A DNA stretch of 64,000 bases from MKSF01 sp037190225. GTDB taxonomy: Bacteria > Bacteroidota > Bacteroidia > Chitinophagales > Chitinophagaceae. Location of the stretch: assembly GCA_037190225.1 (NCBI GenBank), contig JBBCJL010000006.1, positions 248,001-312,000 of the forward strand. Reading direction: 5' to 3'. Below, one piece after another: positions 40,684 to 50,586 of this stretch. Under the pieces are notes generated by a model. The model worked only from the letters and a program-made list of their open reading frames with translations. It was not told the origin of the DNA and searched no databases. A program made the position numbers and the translations under genes. The stretch's first letter is position 1, and every line of letters starts with the position of its first letter.

Positions 40684-43600
40684 TTGAATAAACTTTACAC
40701 TTTACTGGTAACCACCTTATTGGCAGCCGAAGGATTGTGGGCCCAGGCTCCGTCCTTTTCCCTTCATGGGAACCAGATTCATTTCAATAGCAGCACTGAG
40801 CGTCTCTCTCCCGGCCCTGCTGCGGGATCCCTGATCATACAGACCTCCCGACCTGTCCGGCCTGCTGAGTGGTTGCAGTCTGAGGTAGAGCTGCTGGACC
40901 ACCTGGGAGAGAACAGGTATATTATAAAAGATCCGGCCGGCAACCTGCCCAGGTTGCCTGTTACCGGCTGGGCGGTGTATGAAAGCCGTTATAAGATAGC
41001 TCCGGACGTTTACAATTTCAATATTATTACGCCTGTAATGGTGTATGCCAGTCCCCGGATGGACCGGGGCGTATTAGAGGTGCTTGCGGCACAGTACGGA
41101 GGCAGCATGGAGCCGGTGCAGCAATGGGAAAAAAGACACCTGTATACTATCCGCATACACCCTTCGCAGCTGGAAGCATTTGCTGCGCACCCTTATGTGC
41201 TGCATATCAGCCTGCCTGTTGCTGATGAAGCGCTCCTGGAGCAGACCAGGTATTATGTAGGTGCGGGAAAAGCAGTGTTGCCCGTCACTTCAGGCGGCCG
41301 GGGACTGACCGGGAAAGACGTTATAGTAGGTGTGGGGGATGATGCCCACCCGCTGCACCTGGATATCACGGACCGCCTGCGCAACTTCAATCCCCAGAAT
41401 GCCTCCACTCATGGCTACCACGTAGCCACGACCGTAGCCGGCGCGGGCATTATAGACCCGCGCTATACCGGGTTTGCGCCCAAATCCACTGCGGTTACCA
41501 ATTACTTCAGCAATATTATCACGGAGTCGGAGAATTACCTGCAGGATTTCGGCATGAACCTTACCAATAATTCATACGGAGCGGAATTGAATGACTGCAA
41601 TGCATTCGGCACGTATTCCGTTTACAGTAAGGCCATCGACGACCAGCTGAATGACAACCCCTCGCTGCTGCACGTATTTGCGGCCGGCAACAGCGCCAAC
41701 AGGACCTGCGCGCCTTTCCCCTTTAATTACAGGACGGTGGCAGGCCACTACCAGACCACCAAGAATGTACTGACCGTTGCGAATATCGGTAAAACGGAAA
41801 CGACCATCAGCAATTCCTCTTCCGTAGGGCCGGTGAAGGACGGCAGGCTGAAGCCGGAGATCACGGCTATGGGTACGCAGCTGATGGCCGGGGGCAATAA
41901 CAATAACTATTTTGCAAATACGGGGACCAGCATGGCCTGTCCCAATGTGGCGGGAGCGGCAGCCCTGTTCACCGAGCGCTACCGCCAGCTGCACGGCACC
42001 GTTCCCGAAGGCGCGCTGGTGAAAACACTCCTGATGAACGGCGCTACCGATATCGGCAATCCCGGACCGGATTACAGATTCGGCTTTGGCCTGATGAACC
42101 TGGAGCATTCCCTGAGGATGCTGGAGAACCAGCAGTATTTCAGTGATACCGTCAATACCGGCACCGGCAGGCAGTTTACCATCAGCGTTCCTGCCAATAC
42201 CTCACTGCTGAACGTCATGCTGTACTGGAATGATCCCTCGGGCAGCCCGTCCGCATCCAGGGCGCTCGTCAATGACCTGGACATCCAGGTTATTGATCCC
42301 GCGAATAATGTAACAGACCCCTGGATACTGAACCCGGCGCCTGCTAATGTGACGGATAATGCCACCCGCGGAACCGACCGCCTGAACAATGTGGAGCAGG
42401 TAAGCATCCAGAACCCGGCTGCCGGTACCTATACCATACGGGTACGCGGCTTTGATGTCTCGGTACCGGACCAGAAATTCTTTGTGGCCTATGATATCGT
42501 TGACCGGGGTATCCGGCTGCGGTTTCCCCAGGGCGGCGAAAAAGTGGTAGCCGGCACCAACCAATATATCTACTGGGAATCGCCTTTTACAACCGGCAAT
42601 ACCACCATCGAATTTTCCAGCGATAACGGGAATACCTGGTCGCTTATCAATACCATCACCAATCCCGTTACCCGTACGTTCCAGTACACCATTCCTGCTG
42701 CCATCAATTCCCTGCAGTGCAGGATAAGAGTCACACAAAACGGTTCCGTTGCCACCAGCAATAATTTTACGGTCATGCAGCGTCCTGTTGTGTCACTGGC
42801 GCCGCTGGCCGAACAATGCCCGGGCAGCGTCAAGATCACCTGGACCACCACTCCCAATGCCACCGCATACCGGGTGTACAGGAAGATCGGGGATGAAATG
42901 GTGGCTGTTGCCACTACTGGCAATACGACCTATACTATTTTCGGGCTTCCGCAGCAGGAAACGCAGTGGGTGGGCGTAGCTTCCATAATCGGCTCACAGG
43001 AAGGAGAGCGCTCTGTAGCGGTTTCCCGTTTGCCCAACAATGGCGGCTGTACCGGTATGGCCAACGGAGACCTTGCCCTTACCGGCCTTACTCCCAATAC
43101 CTCCGGCCGCAGGTACACGCAGAGCGAGTTTTCAGCAGCTACGCCCTTATCGGTTACGGTGCACAATATAAGCGGCAATGCCGCCGCTTCTTACAGGATA
43201 GCCTATAAGATCAATAACAGTACCTGGACCTCAGGTGTTTATACCACGCTTATTGCCAATGCCGCAACGGCTACAGTGTCGCTGGGCAACATAGACCTGA
43301 GCGTTCCCGGTAAATATGTCATTACAGCGGTGGTTCAAAACCTCTCCGCTACCGACCAGGTGTCTGCGAATGATACCTTCCGGGCTACGGTCTTCCACTG
43401 GGCCAATGCGCCACTGAGCCTGTCGAGCGACCTCGTCCTGGACTTTGAAGGACATGATATTGTGCTTACAGGAACGAGCACCACCGGCATTGACAGCATA
43501 GAATACCTCGACTTTAACAGCACTTCGCCCTATGGTGAAGCCCGTTCTTTCGTCAACAGGACCGTGACACTTGACGGCACAAGATCGCTCTCTATGTACA

Positions 43601-45984
43601 CCAACAGGAATGTGGGCGGCACTATTGGCAATGCCAGCAAGAACAGCATTACCGGCACCTTTAACCTGAGCCTCCACGATACCGCGGAGGGCGAGATTCG
43701 CCTGGAATTTGAATACCTGCTGCCCGGCTATCCCGGTATAGATTCGCTGAACAGTATCTGGATAAGAGACCGGGAAGGCAGCAGCTGGGTCAAGCTGATG
43801 GAATACTTTGTAGATACGGTCAATTATACCAAGCAGCATTCGGGCAGCATATCTCTGACGGATTTCTTCAAGGCCCGCAACTGGAATTTCACCTCCAGCG
43901 TACAGGTAAAATGGGAACAATATGATCTGACATTGCTGAGCACCAATTACTACGGAAAGGGCGTGACGCTGGATAATATCAAAGTCTATGAAGTGAAAAA
44001 CGATATATTTATCGCAGGGACCGACAGCGTCTATAACTATAACTGCGCTTTGGGAGACCAGGTGCCCATACGCCTGAAAGTGGGCAACGGGGTCAACCAT
44101 ACCGTTTACGATATCCCGGTAGCCTACCGGGTGGATAACGGTACGGTTGTTACGGGCATAATAGATTCCATACCGGCAAAAGATACCATTACCTATACGT
44201 TCAGCGTTCCTGCCAACCTGGACCAGTACAGGACCTATATCCTGAACGCCTGGGTGTACCTCTCTACCGATACTTACCGGATGAATGACTCTCTGCCGGA
44301 TTTCAGGATCAAGAACCAGCCCGTGATCGCCGCCTTTCCTTATTTACAGACCTTTGAGGACAATGACGGCTTCTTCTATACGGAAGGCATCAACAGCAGC
44401 TGGCAGTACGGCAAGCCTGACAAGAATAACATCCGGTATGCGGCCAGCGGCAGCAGGGCGTGGGTAACGGATACGGTCAGCACCTATAATAACGACCAGC
44501 ATTCTTTCCTGTACTCGCCGTGCTTTGATATCAGCAGTATGGCCAGCCCGCATTTAAGCCTCAGCCTTATATACGATATGGAGAATATAAGAAGCGAAGA
44601 CAACAGCATCTTTGACTACCTGTATATCGAATATACCAATGACGGGAATAGCTGGCAGACCCTGGGAGCGCAGGGAGAAGGCTATAACTGGTATAACCAT
44701 TCCGGTAACGTATTTACAGGCAATACCAACCCTAACTGGCAGGTAGCCACCATACCATTGCCCCGGACAGGCGATATTTTCTCGTTCAGGGTACGGTTCA
44801 TTGCAGACAGGAATACCGCGTACGGCGGCGCCGCTATAGATGATATTCATATCTATGACCTGCAGCAGCCTATCTATACGGGTGACAGTGTGCGGAACGC
44901 CATTGTATTGTCCCTGCCTCCCAATACCACCCGGACCGCTACGGCGGACGGCAGCATCATTGCCATATTGGAGTCCGGCGCCTCGTCATTGGGAGATGTG
45001 AGGGTGCAGACCTACAGGCACGAGGATTTTTACAACCCGGATTCCTCGCAGTATTTCCTACCCAGGAATTACGTGATACAGCCACAGGATAAGCTCACGG
45101 ATACCATGACGCTGCGGCTGTATATCGAGGATGAGGCGGTGAAGAAAGTGCGTGCGGATATTTTCTGCGGCTCCTGCAGCCGTGTCCGGGATGTGTACCG
45201 GATGGGCGCCAGCATTTACAGCGATGCGGAAAAGAGCAGGGAAAATAACCGGCTTACCGATAATATCACGCTGGATAATTATTTGTACCTGCCCTATGAC
45301 GCGCTGCAATGGGTACCGTACGACAAAGGCTATTACGCCGTGCTCCGTACGTCCCGGTCCGGAGAAGTGTGGTTCAATGACGGCGGTCCTACCAGGAACA
45401 GGTCGCTGGGCCACAAGATCATCGAGCTGTACGGAATGGCCAGGGAGCTGGTATATGCCGATCTGCAGTGGCATTCCTATATTGACGCGGAAGTGAAGCG
45501 GTATTACCTGCAACGTAAGAACAAGGAAAGTGAATTTGAGACCATTTATACTATCGGCAGCAACCGCCGGCCGGACCCCGCCGTATACCCGTATATGGAT
45601 GTGCCTCCTCACGATGGGCAGTCCAAAACCTACCGGGTGGCATTCGATCTCCTGTCTGATTCCTCCGAATTGTTCTATTCCAATGAGGTCACGATCGACT
45701 GGAGCGCCTTTAAGGATAAGACAAGGGTCTACCCGAACCCGGTATCGGACGGTAAGATCTATATCGAATGGCATAAGAATGACGGCGAGCCGATGAAGTG
45801 GGCCCTTATCAATACCGCGGGGCAGGTGATCATGCATGATGATTTCAGCACCAACGAGTTTGGCGATGTGTATGTGCTGGACCTGAATACATACGGCGTT
45901 CCGGGGAGCGGGGTGTATATATTAAGGCTATACAGCAATAAGCGCAACTGGGATTATAAGCTATCCATACGGAATGAGCAATAA
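40684..45984 (+). CDS. Giant S8 subtilase with type IX secretion sorting domain
   Basis: 1766 residues. The start is TTG at 40684, immediately before a signal peptide (NKLYTLLVTTLLAAEGLWAQ); no in-frame ATG lies nearby. The subtilase domain (about 205-470) has D219 in VGVGDD, H243 in THGYHV (the usual Thr is Tyr), AAGNS and S416 in TGTSMACP. A proprotein-convertase-like jelly roll follows (QYFSDTVNTGTGRQF on), then fibronectin-like and repeated lectin/MAM-like modules (LVLDFEGHD; LQTFEDNDGF). The last 80 residues (VYPNPVSDGKIYIEW ... GVYILRLYS) are a T9SS type A sorting domain. It is a secreted or surface protease. Two Sel1-like genes follow. Confidence 0.9.
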   Translation: MNKLYTLLVTTLLAAEGLWAQAPSFSLHGNQIHFNSSTERLSPGPAAGSLIIQTSRPVRPAEWLQSEVELLDHLGENRYIIKDPAGNLPRLPVTGWAVYESRYKIAPDVYNFNIITPVMVYASPRMDRGVLEVLAAQYGGSMEPVQQWEKRHLYTIRIHPSQLEAFAAHPYVLHISLPVADEALLEQTRYYVGAGKAVLPVTSGGRGLTGKDVIVGVGDDAHPLHLDITDRLRNFNPQNASTHGYHVATTVAGAGIIDPRYTGFAPKSTAVTNYFSNIITESENYLQDFGMNLTNNSYGAELNDCNAFGTYSVYSKAIDDQLNDNPSLLHVFAAGNSANRTCAPFPFNYRTVAGHYQTTKNVLTVANIGKTETTISNSSSVGPVKDGRLKPEITAMGTQLMAGGNNNNYFANTGTSMACPNVAGAAALFTERYRQLHGTVPEGALVKTLLMNGATDIGNPGPDYRFGFGLMNLEHSLRMLENQQYFSDTVNTGTGRQFTISVPANTSLLNVMLYWNDPSGSPSASRALVNDLDIQVIDPANNVTDPWILNPAPANVTDNATRGTDRLNNVEQVSIQNPAAGTYTIRVRGFDVSVPDQKFFVAYDIVDRGIRLRFPQGGEKVVAGTNQYIYWESPFTTGNTTIEFSSDNGNTWSLINTITNPVTRTFQYTIPAAINSLQCRIRVTQNGSVATSNNFTVMQRPVVSLAPLAEQCPGSVKITWTTTPNATAYRVYRKIGDEMVAVATTGNTTYTIFGLPQQETQWVGVASIIGSQEGERSVAVSRLPNNGGCTGMANGDLALTGLTPNTSGRRYTQSEFSAATPLSVTVHNISGNAAASYRIAYKINNSTWTSGVYTTLIANAATATVSLGNIDLSVPGKYVITAVVQNLSATDQVSANDTFRATVFHWANAPLSLSSDLVLDFEGHDIVLTGTSTTGIDSIEYLDFNSTSPYGEARSFVNRTVTLDGTRSLSMYTNRNVGGTIGNASKNSITGTFNLSLHDTAEGEIRLEFEYLLPGYPGIDSLNSIWIRDREGSSWVKLMEYFVDTVNYTKQHSGSISLTDFFKARNWNFTSSVQVKWEQYDLTLLSTNYYGKGVTLDNIKVYEVKNDIFIAGTDSVYNYNCALGDQVPIRLKVGNGVNHTVYDIPVAYRVDNGTVVTGIIDSIPAKDTITYTFSVPANLDQYRTYILNAWVYLSTDTYRMNDSLPDFRIKNQPVIAAFPYLQTFEDNDGFFYTEGINSSWQYGKPDKNNIRYAASGSRAWVTDTVSTYNNDQHSFLYSPCFDISSMASPHLSLSLIYDMENIRSEDNSIFDYLYIEYTNDGNSWQTLGAQGEGYNWYNHSGNVFTGNTNPNWQVATIPLPRTGDIFSFRVRFIADRNTAYGGAAIDDIHIYDLQQPIYTGDSVRNAIVLSLPPNTTRTATADGSIIAILESGASSLGDVRVQTYRHEDFYNPDSSQYFLPRNYVIQPQDKLTDTMTLRLYIEDEAVKKVRADIFCGSCSRVRDVYRMGASIYSDAEKSRENNRLTDNITLDNYLYLPYDALQWVPYDKGYYAVLRTSRSGEVWFNDGGPTRNRSLGHKIIELYGMARELVYADLQWHSYIDAEVKRYYLQRKNKESEFETIYTIGSNRRPDPAVYPYMDVPPHDGQSKTYRVAFDLLSDSSELFYSNEVTIDWSAFKDKTRVYPNPVSDGKIYIEWHKNDGEPMKWALINTAGQVIMHDDFSTNEFGDVYVLDLNTYGVPGSGVYILRLYSNKRNWDYKLSIRNEQ

Positions 45985-46053
45985 GGGCCGGGCATCCGGC
46001 AATGCCGCGCCCCCGCCCGGAAGAATTACGTTTATTTAAAGGAGCTATTGACT

Positions 46054-47364
46054 ATGAGCTATATTTGGAAATCAGGGGTGATATGGATGATGCTATGCCT
46101 GTTTGCGGTCACAGGGCTGCAGGCACAGGTGAGGGTACCCAAAGAAAAAGCAAAGACTACCCGCCAGGAACCTGAGCGGCAGGCAGCCGACCATGATGCC
46201 GAGACCGAAACCGAAGAGGAGCAGGATGACGACTTTGACGAAGAGGAGGAGGATGATACGGAGGATACAGCAGCCAAAGACCTACAGCAGCCCGAAGAGC
46301 AGAAAGCGCCACCGGCCGGGCGCAGGAAACGCAGGCAGGCGGAACAACAGACGCAGGATACAGCGGTAGCGGAAGAAGCTGCAGTTACCGCCGATACCCT
46401 TCAGGAAACAGCCATAGAAACGGATGTCAGGAAAGCTGCCGTGCTGCAGCTGTATGACAGCTGTATGCGGAACCGGAATTATCCGCAGGCCTATCTTCAT
46501 ATCAAATACCTGGAACGATTCAGCTATGACAATATTCCCGAGATGCTCTTTTATAAGATCAAATGCCTGATATACATAGCGGACTACAGCCAGCCGAACA
46601 GCGGGTTTGTCCAGGAGATCAGGAAAAGCATCAGCACCCTCCAGGAAATGCAGCAGGAGCGCTACCAGTTCAGCAGATCCGTTGATATGGACTGGATCGC
46701 CAAGATACAGATGAATTACTTTATGGAAGGCCCTTTATATACCAAATGGCTGAATGACCCGGAATATAAGAAGGCGCAGCAGCTATTCGATAAAAAAAGC
46801 TTTGAGAAAGCTGCGGAATATTTTACCCTGTCCACCAGCCATAATAACGGCCTGGCCTATTACTACCTGGGTATCATGTATGAGCTCGGGCTGGGAGTGC
46901 CCAAAGATCTGGAGACAGCCAATACATATTTTGAGATCGCTTCCGAGAGCCATATAGGCCTGGCGCACTGGAGCCTGGCAAAGAACCTGCTGGCGGAAGG
47001 GAATAAGACCCTGGAATGGTCGGAGCTGAATACAACGGAAAAAGAGCTGTATCTTAAGCATATGAAGGAAGCAGCCCTGCTGAATGTCAACCAGGCCAAA
47101 TATGCGCTGGGCATGTACTACCTGTATGATGAAAAGGAATTGCCCCGGCAGGAACGCAATTACCTGGCCTATGACTGGTTCGTGAATGCCGCGAAGGACG
47201 GGAATATAGACGCGCAGCTCAAGCTGGCGGAGATGCATTGCAAAGGCATTGGCACGATAGTATCCCACCAGGAGGCTTCCTACTGGATCAAGCTTGCCGC
47301 GGCCTCACAGCAGGTCAGCCAGCAGAAAATCGTGGAATTACAGGACTGCATTAAAGATTTATAA
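46054..47364 (+). CDS. Secreted Sel1/TPR-like repeat protein with acidic linker
   Basis: 436 residues from ATG at 46054 (a TTG two codons earlier is less likely). A signal peptide ends at LQAQ. Residues 35-130 are a low-complexity charged linker rich in E and D (EEEQDDDFDEEEEDDTED) followed by a basic patch (GRRKRRQ). The C-terminal half has Sel1 units: GLAYYYLGIMYELGLGVPKD and AKYALGMYYLYDEKEL and AQLKLAEMHCKGIG. Sel1 repeats act as protein scaffolds. The next gene starts two bases after the stop, and the S8 peptidase ends 69 bases before, suggesting one transcript. Confidence 0.82.
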   Translation: MSYIWKSGVIWMMLCLFAVTGLQAQVRVPKEKAKTTRQEPERQAADHDAETETEEEQDDDFDEEEEDDTEDTAAKDLQQPEEQKAPPAGRRKRRQAEQQTQDTAVAEEAAVTADTLQETAIETDVRKAAVLQLYDSCMRNRNYPQAYLHIKYLERFSYDNIPEMLFYKIKCLIYIADYSQPNSGFVQEIRKSISTLQEMQQERYQFSRSVDMDWIAKIQMNYFMEGPLYTKWLNDPEYKKAQQLFDKKSFEKAAEYFTLSTSHNNGLAYYYLGIMYELGLGVPKDLETANTYFEIASESHIGLAHWSLAKNLLAEGNKTLEWSELNTTEKELYLKHMKEAALLNVNQAKYALGMYYLYDEKELPRQERNYLAYDWFVNAAKDGNIDAQLKLAEMHCKGIGTIVSHQEASYWIKLAAASQQVSQQKIVELQDCIKDL

Positions 47365-47365
47365 G

Positions 47366-48235
47366 ATGAAAGCATTGTTATACAGGCTGTTTACGGGTGT
47401 GCTTATCCTTTTCCTGCTGCCGGCCGGCGGCGCGGTTGCACAGGTGGAAACGGACACTACCTATAGCAGCCCGGGGTCTGTTACCCTCGGGGAGGACGAT
47501 TATTTTAAAATGGCCGTGGATGCCTATGAGGAGGGGCAGTACAGGGCCGCCCTGCAATATATCAACGCCTACGCGGCGCATGAGCCCTGGCATACCAGCC
47601 TGGGGTACTGGAAAGTGCTGATCATAGATAAGAACCTTCGCTATAATAATATAAGCGACCCGCTGTTCATTGAGCTGAGCGAGCATATAGGAAAGCTGAT
47701 CAGGGAGGCCAACGCGCAATCCCCTAGTGAAAGGAATCTCTATGATGAGCATTACAGGGAAGTGATGCAGATCGATGAAAAGATCAACTTCGCGGTACTG
47801 AAGCTCAGGTGGAACAATGACGCCATGTACCAGGATGCGCTAAAATCCTTTCTCAGGAATGACCTTGGCGTTGCAAAGCTGCACGCGGAAAAAGCGGCTA
47901 AAACGAATAACGGCAGCGCTTTGCTGATGCTGGGACAGATAGCGGAAACTGGATATACAGGTAATCCCGGGGACTATGCTGCTGCTATGAACCATTACCA
48001 GGCAGCCTTCCTGGCAGGCAGCTACGATGCGGCCTATCACATCGGTTATTTATACTTTCACGGCTACGGAGTGGTCAAGAATATCAATATCGCATTTCAA
48101 TGGTGCCGGATCGCCGCCCATTACAGGTATGTGCCGGCTATGAAGGAGCTGAGCAATATGTATAAGCATGGCCTGGGCGTGCTGCGGGACCAGGAACAGT
48201 CGCGATACTGGTGGGATTTATCCCAGATCCAGTAA
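47366..48235 (+). CDS. Secreted Sel1-like repeat protein
   Basis: 289 residues from ATG at 47366; a longer frame overlaps the previous gene and is rejected. A signal peptide (MKALLYRLFTGVLILFLLPA) precedes an alpha-helical region and C-terminal Sel1 units: SALLMLGQIAETGYTGNPGD, AAYHIGYLYFHGYGVVKNIN and AMKELSNMYKHGLGVLRDQE. It resembles the preceding protein in plan but lacks the acidic linker. Both genes are packed as TAAGATG, typical of coupled translation. A role as partner of the S8 protease is inference. Confidence 0.82.
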   Translation: MKALLYRLFTGVLILFLLPAGGAVAQVETDTTYSSPGSVTLGEDDYFKMAVDAYEEGQYRAALQYINAYAAHEPWHTSLGYWKVLIIDKNLRYNNISDPLFIELSEHIGKLIREANAQSPSERNLYDEHYREVMQIDEKINFAVLKLRWNNDAMYQDALKSFLRNDLGVAKLHAEKAAKTNNGSALLMLGQIAETGYTGNPGDYAAAMNHYQAAFLAGSYDAAYHIGYLYFHGYGVVKNINIAFQWCRIAAHYRYVPAMKELSNMYKHGLGVLRDQEQSRYWWDLSQIQ

Positions 48236-48391
48236 ATACAGTATCGGATTTGCTGGTCGGAAAATCATATTCTTTATTGATAAAATACTGATAGTCAAAT
48301 AACTATATCTTTTTTCATTAAGATGTGGATAAGTTTCTTAAAAAATATCAAAAAATGTTAAATAAAATTATTAAAAAACAAAACAGTATAT

Positions 48392-48468
48392 TATCTTTGC
48401 CCATATTTTAATGGCCCTTTGATATGAATTAGTGTCAATTATAAATACGATTTATATCAATATTGACA
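48392..48468 (+). promoter_or_regulatory. Promoter and leader hairpin of the outer-membrane protein gene
   Basis: TATCTTTG (48392-48399) is a perfect -7 box; the leader to the ATG at 48505 would be about 100 bases. Within it TGTCAAT (48433-48439) then TATAAAT (48440-48446) pair with ATTTATA (48450-48456) and ATTGACA (48462-48468), a 14-pair stem with a 5-base bulge. It may stabilise the mRNA. Confidence 0.5.
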
Positions 48469-48504
48469 AATTAATTATTCACAAAGAAATTTAAAACAAA
48501 CGAC

Positions 48505-49200
48505 ATGAAAAAAGCATTTTTATTGCTAAGCTTGGCTGCAGGAACATTCGCAGCATCTGCTCATAGTCCTCAACACGAAGACTTCAAATTTTTCAAACCT
48601 AAAAAAGGTGATGTTACTGCTGAAGCAGGTTTAGTAGGCGGAATCCTGAACAGTGATTTCACTCTGAACAACAATGCAGGCATGCTACGTGGTCGTTATT
48701 TTCTGAAAAACAACTTCGCATTACGTCTGGGTCTGAACCTGTCTGTTGAAAACGCAAAGGACAATGTATATGGTCCCGGTAATGCTAGCGGATTCACTTC
48801 TACAACCAACACAGGTTTTATGATCAACCTGGGTGTTGAGAAACACTTTAAAGGTACTGCACGCCTGTCTCCTTATGTAGGTGGTGACGTACTGTTCGGT
48901 ATCGCTAACGCCCGTACCAAATCTGAAGCGGACAACGGCGGTGTGTACCAGGCTAATTATGCAGCATTATCTACACAGTCTGATTTCTCCTTAGGTATCC
49001 GTGGTGTGGTGGGCGCTGATTACTACATCGCTCCCAGAGTTTACCTGGGTGGTGAAGTTGGTCTGGGTCTGCTGAAAACATGGGCTGGTGAAACTTACAC
49101 TGAAGTAAATGGTACTGCCACTACAGCTCCTTCCGCAGGTTCTGAATTCAACTTCGGTCCTTCCATCGTTACAGGTGTAAGAATCGGTTTTGTATTCTAA
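48505..49200 (+). CDS. Outer-membrane beta-barrel protein, highly expressed type
   Basis: 231 residues: a signal peptide (MKKAFLLLSLAAGTFAASA) and alternating amphipathic strands (GRYFLKNNFALRLGLNLSVE, GFMINLGVEKHF, VYLGGEVGLGLLKTWAG) ending in GVRIGFVF with terminal Phe, the mark of outer-membrane barrels. Codon use differs from its neighbours: GGT, GCT, CGT and ACT dominate and CGG/AGG are almost absent, as in highly expressed genes. An AT-rich upstream region of 269 bases, a long leader with hairpin and a strong terminator fit this. It may be a major small porin-like protein. Confidence 0.85.
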   Translation: MKKAFLLLSLAAGTFAASAHSPQHEDFKFFKPKKGDVTAEAGLVGGILNSDFTLNNNAGMLRGRYFLKNNFALRLGLNLSVENAKDNVYGPGNASGFTSTTNTGFMINLGVEKHFKGTARLSPYVGGDVLFGIANARTKSEADNGGVYQANYAALSTQSDFSLGIRGVVGADYYIAPRVYLGGEVGLGLLKTWAGETYTEVNGTATTAPSAGSEFNFGPSIVTGVRIGFVF

Positions 49201-49222
49201 GGATTACAATAATTTCCATTAT

Positions 49223-49257
49223 AAAAAGGATGTTCATTAATATGAACATCCTTTTTT
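49223..49257 (+). terminator. Intrinsic terminator of the outer-membrane protein gene
   Basis: AAAAGGATGTTCAT (49224-49237) pairs perfectly with ATGAACATCCTTTT after the loop TAAT, and the T-run continues. It starts 23 bases after the stop. Confidence 0.93.
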
Positions 49258-49310
49258 GTTATCTCTCTCATATAGTGTGGCATATTGCAATGATTTAGTT
49301 GAATAAAGCT

Positions 49311-49318
49311 TAAATTTG
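49311..49318 (+). promoter_or_regulatory. -7 promoter box of mqnC
   Basis: TAAATTTG matches TAnnTTTG and lies 27 bases before the ATG at 49346. It excludes the TTG at 49316 as a start, since that codon is inside the box. Confidence 0.6.
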
Positions 49319-49345
49319 CGGTATAAAAACATCCAACAAGGCTTT

Positions 49346-50467
49346 ATGAATATTGCTGACCTCTATAAGAAAGCGCTGAATTTCGAATTCCTGACCGCGG
49401 AAGAAGGCCTCCGGCTGTTTGAGCATGCCCCGCTGGCGGAATTAGCGTTCATTGCCAACGAATTAAGAAAAATTCAGGTGCCCCATAATAAAGTAACATG
49501 GATCATAGACAGGAATATGAACACCACGAACGTATGCACCGCCAACTGTAAATTCTGTAACTTTTACAGGATTCCCGGTCATGCGGAGCAATACACCACC
49601 GATATAGAGACCTATAAGACGAAGATCGAAGAGACCTTCCGCTACGGAGGCGAGCAGCTGCTCCTGCAGGGCGGGCATCACCCTGACCTGGGCTTATCCT
49701 ACTACATAGATCTCTTCCGACAGCTTAAAGAGCTGTATCCCGATCTGAAGCTGCATGCCCTGGGACCGCCGGAGGTGGCGCATATCTGCAAAATAAGCGG
49801 GGTATCCCACAGGGAGGCGCTGCTGGCCTTAAAGGAAGCTGGCATGGACAGTATGCCGGGTCCGGGCGCTGAGATACTGGACGACAGGGTGCGCAGGCTG
49901 ATCTCCAAAGGTAAGTGCGGTGCGCAGGAATGGCTGGATATTATGCACGAAGCGCATAAAATAGGGCTGACCACCTCCGCGACTATGATGTTCGGTCACG
50001 TGGAAACGCTGCTGGAACGCTTTGAGCACCTGGTGAAGCTCAGGGAGGTACAGGCGAAAAAGCCGGCGGATGCCAAAGGCTTTATAGCCTTTATACCCTG
50101 GACCTTCCAGGATGTTGATACCCTGCTGAGAAGGATAAGGAGAGCTAAAAATGATACTACCGCGGAAGAATATATCCGTATGATAGCCATGAGCCGTATC
50201 ATGCTGCCCAATGTCAGGAACATACAGGCCAGCTGGCTGACGGTAGGCAAGGATGTGGCCCAGATGTGCCTGCATGCGGGAGCCAACGATTTCGGCTCCA
50301 TTATGATAGAGGAGAACGTGGTGAGCGCTGCCGGTGCGCCGCACAGGTTTACGGCACAGGGCATACAGGACGCCATCCGGGAAGCGGGCTTTGAGCCCCA
50401 GCTTCGCAACCAGCAATATGAATTCCGCGCCATGCCGGAACTGGAACAGCAGGTGATCAATTACTGA
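49346..50467 (+). CDS. mqnC: Cyclic dehypoxanthinyl futalosine synthase
   Basis: 373 residues. This radical SAM enzyme converts dehypoxanthine futalosine to its cyclic form in the futalosine route to menaquinone. The cluster cysteines are C64, C68 and C71 in VCTANCKFC. The C-terminal GKDVAQMCLHAGANDFGSIM and IEENVVSAAGA fit MqnC rather than MqnE. Start ATG at 49346 is preferred over an earlier TTG inside the promoter. It is transcribed alone. Confidence 0.93.
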   Translation: MNIADLYKKALNFEFLTAEEGLRLFEHAPLAELAFIANELRKIQVPHNKVTWIIDRNMNTTNVCTANCKFCNFYRIPGHAEQYTTDIETYKTKIEETFRYGGEQLLLQGGHHPDLGLSYYIDLFRQLKELYPDLKLHALGPPEVAHICKISGVSHREALLALKEAGMDSMPGPGAEILDDRVRRLISKGKCGAQEWLDIMHEAHKIGLTTSATMMFGHVETLLERFEHLVKLREVQAKKPADAKGFIAFIPWTFQDVDTLLRRIRRAKNDTTAEEYIRMIAMSRIMLPNVRNIQASWLTVGKDVAQMCLHAGANDFGSIMIEENVVSAAGAPHRFTAQGIQDAIREAGFEPQLRNQQYEFRAMPELEQQVINY

Positions 50468-50586
50468 TAAGTACCGGCCCTGGGACAAACGGTATCAACT
50501 GATAATTTTTTTGCCGGTTATGGTCTTTTTTAATTAAATTAGCTCATTAATAATACGATAGTGTCTGACCCTTAATTTTATAGCTT

